From Anticarsia gemmatalis (lineage: Eukaryota > Arthropoda > Insecta > Lepidoptera > Erebidae), in the NCBI RefSeq assembly GCF_050436995.1, contig NC_134747.1:2301501-2365500 (forward strand): 64,000 bases of DNA. Direction: 5' to 3'. Made by a program: the position numbers and the translations under genes. How positions within the stretch are numbered: the first letter of the stretch is position 1; the number at the start of each line of letters is the position of its first letter. This document shows, piece after piece, positions 57,301 to 64,000 of this stretch. Below the pieces are notes generated by a model, which worked only from the letters and a program-made list of their open reading frames with translations, was not told where the DNA came from and ran no database searches.

Positions 57301-60300
57301 ACGACGTATTGTCTACAATTAAGCTTAAATTTACCATAATACATTCAGTTTATTTTATGTAAATTTTCATAACTAAGTAAAATCACCTGTAATTCAGCAA
57401 GTCAGCTAAGAGAGCCAGTGCGGCGCATCTCTGCGGCGGGAGCGGCGAGCGCGCGTACTGGGCGATGCGCGACACGAGACGAGCGAGGTGAGCGGGGCAG
57501 GAACGGCTTAGTGCACCGCTCAGTATCGGTGCTAGCTCTAGTAGGGTCGTTGAAGAATCTCCGTGCTCTATGCTTAGGCATAATGAGCATGCTTCGCTTA
57601 CCTACAGATAATTAGCAAGTATAAGAATACGTTAAATTAAAAGTTTGAAAAAGCATAAGAATAATAATATGTAACTTTTATACGATCAAAAAAAAAATTA
57701 AACATACATTTGTGAAATCACGGCTTTTTTTCATATTTACAACAATTATTTAAAAATAAAAACAAACTGGTTCGAACATACCATTTTTCGTTTGAACAAA
57801 AATGGCCCCAAAATGCTACCCAATGGGATTCCTTATTCTCAATAATTATAGCCCGGTTTCTAAATACTGTTAGGTTTTACGTTTTAATTAAGCTTAACTT
57901 TATAACCAAATAAAAATTCTTAGTTATTGTTTTAACAATAGGTATATCAATATCAACTGAATCATAAAAATATTATAGCAACTTACTTTCTGACAGTCAG
58001 CCATTTCCAGAAACGCATTGAAAGTATGCACAGTGATTTTAGCAGGCGACAATTTGATAGCCTCCCTATTCGGTACGAAACCGAATCGTTCTTGTGTCTT
58101 GTTCGCCGGTGGGGCGTAGGCAGGAGATTCTGCGTCGATGTAGCATGCTAGTGTAGTGTACAGTACCGAGAATAGGTCTGAGAACTTAGATGTACAGGTA
58201 GGCTTCATCGTTTCTTCTTGTAGCATCTCGCCTAGAGCGCTTATAAGCTGGAAAAAAATGGCAAGACACAAGATGTCAAGTGTTTGAAATGGGATGAAAC
58301 TTAAACTTTTTTTTTTATCTACCAGCTTTTCAGAAAAGCTATTGCTCGTGAGAAGAAATGGCATGAAATTAACGGCAAAAAGAGTTTGAAGTCTTGACCA
58401 ACCGAAAGGTAAATTGTTTTATAGGTATATAATTAATATTTTAACGCTATAAGTATGTTCTTAACAACCAAATTTAAACACATTCAAAAAAATATTGCAT
58501 ATGCCTGATTTAAGAAATAATGCTGCCACAAAATATAACTCTATCGCTTAACTTCTTTCTGACATTGTGCCCTTCGAAATACCCCGATTTAGAGATTATT
58601 ATGAAAAAGACATAAACCGATAAAGTAGTATAATCTAGTTTGTAATTAGTTTTAAATTAAATTACCGTATTATAAACTGGAGTCTCAGTAATGTTCACTA
58701 AAGCATGAAATAGTATTCAATGATGCAGTCTATTGTTCAATTATAGTATAACTTACAGTTAAGGGCTGGAGAGCAGCTATGTGGTTCTCAGTAATATGAT
58801 AAGGGTCTTCGTATAGCTCCACAGAAGTCATCAGCCTCAAGAAATTTTCGGTTATTGTAGATGACAAAGATTCATCTCGAGCGAGGCAACGCCAACAGGA
58901 TATTACGCTCCTAGAAATTAATATAAAACTTTTTAAAATGTCGATAAGATTTAAATGCTTCAGAAAACAAATTAAAAACATTTTTATATTGAAGATACGG
59001 TGTTAAAATAAAAAAAAATGCAACTTTTGAAGGATTTCATTCTTCCTAAACGTCGGTTGGGAGAATAAACACCATAGTTTACGGAAAACTAATGTGTGAC
59101 CGACGCCTAACCTACTACTATGATTCGTGAAAATGAAATTGCGTTTAATATTGAAGGTTCTAGCTTATAAACTTTCTCTATTCTATTTTAACTCGGGGTA
59201 GGCAGTATCGGATCAGCATGCCTTATACTCTTGTACCATAGTACGATCAACATTTAATAAAGGATAGACTTGTTATGAGAAATAAACGAAACTTCATCGA
59301 ATATTCTTTGATAATAGTAAGGCCTCAGCTTAGAACGAAAATAAGTCTAAATTAATGAGCAGAAAAATTTATCAGTTTAACAAACTACTTACGGTTTCAA
59401 AGGCAATTTCTGCGCCAACAACACAGCAGTCACCGCATTCGAGTGATGACGTGTCAACGACGTCAGCGGCCTCATCAACTTCAACTGAGACTCTTGTCCC
59501 ACCTCGTCCATAGTTATCAACATCACTTCTATTATCCGTTCAATACTCTGATACAAATCCTGGCCTTTATTCACGAAATACGCGTCTAATATAGAACTTA
59601 TACCAACACTTCTATACTCCTGGTCATCATACCCTTCAAGAAGACTTTCTATAAACTGCATACTGTGATGATGAGGAATTTTACTTGATATAGTGTCGCA
59701 TAACGCAGTGCAATAGTCACTGACCATGTTCAAATCGTTTGTTAGTATGTTATTTTGTAAGTTTCCTAGCCCAGACATACATTCATCATCCGGTTCAATC
59801 GTATGACCCTCATATAGGTCCTGTATTTGAATAATCAGTTTAACACAATCTACAGTTGATAGTCTCACCGGGAAATTCGTATCAGCTACTCCCGGTATAA
59901 TAAGTCCTAACAAATACCCCATTTGACCAAATTTACTAGGAGTTTCGTAATTAAGTTTGACGTTTTTGATATATGTGTCGAAGATTACTTGAAGAATCAT
60001 CACCGATGATGTCCGTATCTCGTCGTTCTCGTGACGTAACCATTCGATCAATAATCCGATCAGGTCATCAATCGTACTCAAACAAGTAGACTGGATGATC
60101 AATTCCTTGATCAATTGATGCAGTAATGAGAGACTGTCATTCAAAGTCTTCGCTAACATATCATTCTTGTCACCATTTCCTTCAACCTCATACTTCTTTT
60201 TGAAGGACGATAGCTCTCCAAAAATACTGTTGAATAAAACTCGAAGTATTGTGTTTCTTTCTTCAGGCAATATACCCTTTTGTAACTTGGTTAAGGCTTT

Positions 60301-63300
60301 CGAAGCTTTCACTATAATAGGGTATAATTCAACATTACGCTTTTCTAAATTAGAATTGTATATTTGTTCAAGAACTCCATTGAGCAACTGCCAACGATTT
60401 CTTAACACCACATTGTGGTGAGACGCGGGGTGCAAGGCTTTGCTAATTTCATATAGCGTTGTAATACTCGCTTTACAAAGGTCAAAGGGAGGGTTTGACT
60501 TCAAAATTTCATACAATATAGAAGTGACATTATCTCCCAATCTAGCCAAGACATGAACATCTAAGCAGTCAACTGCAACTTTACCATAGCAAGTGATAAC
60601 TGCATAACGAACGACGCCCAACTCCGACTCTCCTTTAGAATTCCTTGATGTCAAGAAATTGAGAATCTTACTGCTTCTTTTAGATTCATTTTCTTTGTAA
60701 ATCGCGTCTAGTTCATTAAGAATGAATTCACCATGCTGCCTTGAAGCGATACCTACAGCTTTGCTGACGTAGTCACTGCTCTCCATCGGTATAGATTTCA
60801 AAGCTAGTAAGATTATCTTCAAGATCTTTTCAACAACGGCTGCATTGGACATGTGGCAGGACAGTACTGCTAAATATTGTAGAGAAACACCTTTGATCAT
60901 TGGAGACAGTTTCTTAGATAAGATTTGCTGTGAAATCAACGTAGCAATGAATTCCACCCATTTGTTACTGTTCACTTGTTCAACAGCAGATACTAAAAGA
61001 TCAAGCAACATACTATGCCACTGTTCTTTAGATTCACAGTTTTCAACGAATTTCAAAAGCCTTTGAATTTCTACAGTCCAAGAGTTTTTCAAATTCTTAT
61101 GAACATCACCGGAATATTCTTCGAGGAACACGAGAATATTCTTATTCCTTTCAACTTGGTGTGGTTCGACAACATGAGTTAGACACCTTACGAAAACTAA
61201 ATCTGGGGAGCATTTCATTTCGACTTCTTTTTCCGAAGGGCCCGTGTCTGCGATGACGTCAGAATTGTTTTGTAGTAAAGAAGTGAGACAATGACAGACA
61301 GTCGCCATTGAAGCGGTGAACTCTTCTCCCGTCAATGCGATCAGTAGAAGATTACGCAGTTGAGATCTGATGCTAGTAACGGTATTACACATAAGAATCA
61401 AAGAACTCTTGCAGGTGTCGTGTAAATCCGAAATATCGTGTTTAGAAACATTAGCACCTCCCTCATACCCACAATGCTTTATAATAAACTCCACCATAGT
61501 GAAATCTTCTACCGTTGTTATACAGTTTCGATACACCAGTCCTACTATAGCTTTGACTAAAAGTTTCTTCATTTTAACACCCTGTTCCATAGCTGTCATG
61601 ACTTTTAGCAAAGAAATGAATTTAACGGCAAAGTTATCGATGAAAACTTGCGAAGACGTCGTCAGGTGAGTCAGGATAATGACAGCCTTCATTCTGTCTT
61701 TCTCCTGGTTATTCTTACACTGATGAAGGAGACTCTCAATCGTCTGATCGGGGAACTGACCAGCCATGTGATCAAAACATCTGAGCACCTCAAAATGATT
61801 CTTCACCGTTTGAGGCTGATCGTAATCAGGTTCCAAAAGCACCAAGTTGAATAGAACATGGTTTATAGAATTAATTGTACTATCATTCAAGCTGAGTTTC
61901 GGGTTCAAAGGCGACGGAGAAAGTAAATACGATATACATTGACTTATGTAGTAGTAATTGATCGCTGGTTTTCGGTACAAAGAGAGCAGTGAAAGCACGA
62001 ATTTGTTGACAGTTTCGTTGAACTGTCGTTCTGATATCAGCCTGGTGATGGGTCCTAGAGCTTCGAGGACTGATTCAGAGACCTTCGGCTCGTAGGACGG
62101 AAGCCATTGGTTGTATAGCACGTCAAATATTATGGAGAATTCTGTGACAAAATTGTCTTTGATAGATGTTATGTTGTCGTTTTCTACGTTGTCGCCTATT
62201 TGTTCTGATACAGCGACTGCGAAATGGCCGAAAGCTGTGAAAAAAGCAAAAAATAATGCTTAAACCATTAGTACCAGTAGTTATGTGCTGAGGCCGTTTC
62301 CAAAAAGTATTCTTATCAAATGCGCACAATCACCATTCTGGTTTAAATGACTAATATATTTTAAATATCGTTATAAAATTTTTGGAAGTTTTGTTCTAAG
62401 AAGTACCTTCAATGAAACCTTTATATACCCGATCTAAATGACTAAACAAAGAACGAAATCAACAGATACTTTGTAATAAAAACTGATATGGGAACACATT
62501 AATACATTTACATTATATACAGTTGATAAATACTCAATTTAGATAATACTAAACATCTGGTTTTAAATGTCAAACAATGACTGTCGTTTTGTTATTTTGA
62601 ATACTAATGCTTTATAGTTTTGACATATTTTTTCTTTTGTAGATATTCAACAAAATCAGAATCGGTATAACGTTTCAGCAATCTTCAGTGTCTACAACTT
62701 GAGAAAATAATCTTCAACTACACTTTATTTGCGAATCAAGTACACGTTTTCGATACTAACGTTTGCGAAAGTCTGTCAGTCTGTTACGATTTAACGGCTA
62801 AACCACTGAAGCTGTTGCGGTGAAATTTAGATGGATTTAGTTGATGATCTGACAGGCCTGACTCTTTTCCAAAATAAATACACCAAACACATCTGTTCAG
62901 GTATGATAGACGTGATGTTACGAATGAACCAGTTATTTTCCCTTGTCCCTCCTTCATTCTGGAAGGAGTCCCTTGCCCAGCGTGGTGGACTCAAGGCCTA
63001 ACCCCTCCCTCATTACGGGAGGAGACCCTTGCCTAGCAGTAGGACATCAATGGGTAAAAACTCTATAAATCTTTTTTATTAACATCTCCAAGGACTTACC
63101 ATAAGCAAACGCCTGTTTCAATCCATCAGCTTTGACCATGGACAGTAGGGGGAGCATTTTGCTAAGGATCTCCTTAATATGGGGTACTACACCGTGTGTG
63201 TTGACCGCGGCCAGCGTGCCGAGGGTATGAGCTATGGTGTAGTGAGGCACAGAAGCCGAAGATAGCTGGTTGATGAGGGAACGTAGCACCTGGGGGACAA

Positions 63301-63826
63301 AAATGTTTTATGGCTAAAAATTTGCAAAATGTGCTTTTTTATACGGCTTAAAATTAAGGTTGCAATATTATAGGCGTAAAGCATTTCGGGGTTAGTTCTC
63401 CGGGCCTGCTTCCTGACGCTTTTAGCCAGTACCAGCACTGCAAGCCTATCTAAATTAAGATAGTTAATGAGCCGTTCCATGCCTAGTTTCTTTTGATTCT
63501 TCCAGCCTATTTTCTTTTGATTCTTCCAGCCTATTTTCATTTACATCAATCAATCAAACAATTATAATATCTAAATAACCAAGAACGTTGGATTCTATCA
63601 AACTACAGGCAAAAAATATGCTTTAAATATGTAATCAAAATGTTTTTCTCTTACCAAGTCCAAATGCTCATGTCCCACAGCCACGAGGACAGCGGAGGCT
63701 CCCATCTGCACCACGGGTTCGTAGGTGACGTTCTCCATCATGGCGCGAAGCATCGCCGTCACCAGGTTGTTCGCTGTCTCTGCCTCCAGCCTCTTCACCT
63801 GATTCACACATGTCTGCTCTAGGACC
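54127..63826 (-). CDS. MROH1: maestro HEAT-like repeat-containing protein family member 1 (MROH1) orthologue, 3' ten coding exons
   Basis: Exons in transcript order: 63655-63826, 63100-63289, 59393-62234, 58757-58910, 57987-58247, 57387-57601, 56696-56893, 55479-55761, 54798-55035 and 54127-54311. They join in frame to 1,578 residues plus stop; human MROH1 is about 1,640, so only the N-terminal part is missing, beyond the right edge. The protein is all-helical HEAT-like repeats with no membrane segment. Recognised blocks include NTHGVVPHIKEILSKMLPLL near the start, FDVLYNQWLPSYEPKVSE, LIKELIIQSTCLSTIDDLI-type repeats, CVKLIIQIQDLYEGH, CWRCLARDESL and LISALGEMLQEE. The family is known from work on lysosome motility and WASH/dynein-linked traffic; in insects the role is little studied. 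Oddities: one exon of 2.8 kb, strongly GC-rich late exons, and a splice donor 62 nt after the stop. Confidence 0.9.
54566..54655 (-). repeat. degenerate LINE 3' fragment, family L1, in an MROH1 intron
   Basis: CGGGGACTTTGCAATCCTTG and AATGCAAGGTTTCATTGTTG TTTTGCCTTCACCG; reverse orientation in window coordinates, so in the same sense as MROH1. Confidence 0.5.
54798..55035 (-). CDS. MROH1: MROH1 exon
   Basis: Acceptor CCTTTCAG, donor GTCAGT (weak but phase-consistent). It encodes ASKFTLKQVFRTFNVKK and LYLDEFLTALLRQLADELP. Confidence 0.85.
55479..55761 (-). CDS. MROH1: MROH1 exon
   Basis: Acceptor CGTTCCCAG, donor GTGAGT. It encodes SPTDNVPLAAIQGLSRLL and a HEAT unit ending CDNNPAVVR. Confidence 0.9.
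55865..56010 (-). repeat. possible tRNA-derived SINE head in an MROH1 intron
   Basis: On the minus strand the segment reads TGGCGCAGTGGTTTAAGCGG, a box A-like sequence typical of tRNA-derived SINEs. The rest is too diverged to delimit. Confidence 0.4.
56696..56893 (-). CDS. MROH1: MROH1 exon, very GC-rich
   Basis: Acceptor TTGGCAG, donor GTATGT. It encodes NDNTILIETVLATLNTGW and CLRGAANIAQLRPEHRG. Third codon positions are nearly all G or C. The donor was chosen because it is the strong site that keeps phase with the next exon. Confidence 0.87.
57387..57601 (-). CDS. MROH1: MROH1 exon, GC-rich
   Basis: Acceptor TATCTGTAG, donor GTGATT. It encodes VSEACSLCLSIEHGDSS and QRCAALALLADLLNY. GC content is far above the AT-rich introns on both sides. 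Confidence 0.88.
57987..58247 (-). CDS. MROH1: MROH1 exon
   Basis: Acceptor TTTTTCCAG, donor GTAAGT, phase 0 at both ends. It encodes LISALGEMLQEETMKP through ITVHTFNAFLEMADCQK. Confidence 0.9.
58757..58910 (-). CDS. MROH1: MROH1 exon
   Basis: Acceptor ATTTCTAG, donor GTAAGT. It encodes SVISCWRCLARDESLSS and ITENHIAALQPLT, aligning with the WRALAVEP block of human MROH1. Confidence 0.9.
59393..62234 (-). CDS. MROH1: MROH1 large exon, 2,842 bp
   Basis: Acceptor TTTTTTCACAG, donor GTAAGT. A single uninterrupted frame of over 940 codons starts FGHFAVAVSEQ and ends LLAQKLPLKP. It covers the central HEAT array; the vertebrate gene has many exons here. Confidence 0.95.
62957..63057 (+). repeat. 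LINE 3' fragment, family L1, in an MROH1 intron
   Basis: AGCGTGGTGGACTCAAGGCC, CCTCCCTCATTACGGGAGGA and CTTGCCTAGCAGTAGGACAT, ending CAATGGGTAAAAA about 40 bp from the exon at 63100. Well preserved and antisense to MROH1. Just before it a second CCCTCCTTCATTCTGGAAGG block suggests a partial tandem. Confidence 0.8.
63100..63289 (-). CDS. MROH1: MROH1 exon
   Basis: Acceptor CCCCCAG, donor GTAAGT. It encodes HTLGTLAAVNTHGVVPHIKE, a strongly conserved MROH1 block, and KQAFAYG. Confidence 0.9.
63488..63540. repeat. 24-bp tandem repeat in an MROH1 intron
   Basis: TTTTGATTCTTCCAGCCTAT plus TTTC is repeated about 2.2 times. On the minus strand it creates a short repeated KIGWKNQK-like reading, which is not coding. 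Confidence 0.75.
63655..63826 (-). CDS. MROH1: MROH1 exon (first in window)
   Basis: Acceptor TCGTGCAG, donor GTAAGA. It starts one base before a codon and encodes VLEQTCVNQVKRLEAE and AVGHEHLDL. The preceding exon lies outside the window. Confidence 0.88.
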
Positions 63827-63969
63827 CTGCACGAATTAACTTGGTTTAAGTATAGTGTGATTTTTTTTGTTCAGTTAATAATACCCGGAGTATAAGTGGC
63901 GTACTGAGGGGGAGGCCTATACTCAACAGTAGGTGGAAACGGGCTGATTAGAAAGATAACAATAGCCGC

Positions 63970-64000
63970 GCGGATCTATCTCTGAGGTTAAGCTACGTTG
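63970..64000 (+). mobile_element. start of a further SINE/LINE-tail copy, cut by the window edge
   Basis: GGATCTATCTCTGAGGTTAA GCTACGTTG matches the head of the element at 25750 (GATCTCTCTGGTTAAGCTAC). Confidence 0.5.

Noticed and set aside
63232..63540. 102-codon minus-strand open frame
   Set aside because: It spans an intron and runs out of frame through the MROH1 exon at 63100-63289; the repeated start is a 24-bp tandem repeat. The middle (ERLINYLNLDRLAVLV) looks coding-like and might be a transposon relic, but nothing supports a gene.

Overview
This is AT-rich eukaryotic genomic DNA, almost certainly from a moth or butterfly (Lepidoptera; possibly a noctuoid, which is a weaker inference). 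Three multi-exon genes with GT-AG introns lie among dispersed repeats of types I associate with lepidopteran genomes: 3' fragments of Jockey/CR1-like LINEs, tRNA-derived and 5S-rRNA-derived SINEs, RTE-like repeats, hAT elements and fold-back MITEs. No prokaryotic features, CRISPR arrays, rRNA genes or intact tRNA genes were seen.

Layout: 1-3100 is AT-rich DNA without a gene, ending in a good polyadenylation-site motif; it may be the long 3' UTR of a plus-strand gene lying to the left. 3738-4263 is a complete non-autonomous hAT transposon with a perfect 8-bp target-site duplication. 5326-44326 (+) is a six-exon gene spread over 39 kb for a 555-aa orthologue of EEPD1: two helix-hairpin-helix modules followed by an endonuclease/exonuclease/phosphatase (EEP) domain. 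Its introns, one of 18 kb and one of 11 kb, hold most of the repeats. 46826-49981 (+) is a compact four-exon gene for a 237-aa protein I cannot name. 54127-63826 (-) is the 3' part, ten coding exons and 1,578 codons, of the HEAT-repeat gene MROH1 (HEATR7A); its first exons lie beyond the right edge. The last two genes converge on a 4-kb repeat-rich spacer (49982-54126) packed with MITEs.

The genes are not an operon and show no obvious joint function. By family knowledge, EEPD1 acts at stressed replication forks and in lipid-linked roles at the membrane, and MROH1 is linked to lysosomal traffic.

The main points for a second look are: the EEP domain of the moth EEPD1, which has lost or changed four of five signature catalytic positions while keeping both helix-hairpin-helix modules and a myristoylation-like N terminus; the intact hAT element carrying only the transposase dimerisation tail; a six-copy fold-back MITE family, one copy interrupted by a LINE fragment with its own target-site duplication; a SINE whose head resembles 5S rRNA; a long intronic hairpin of microRNA-precursor shape; and a 2.8-kb exon plus an odd terminal stop/splice-donor arrangement in MROH1. 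All exon borders were read by eye from splice signals and reading-frame continuity, without transcript evidence.
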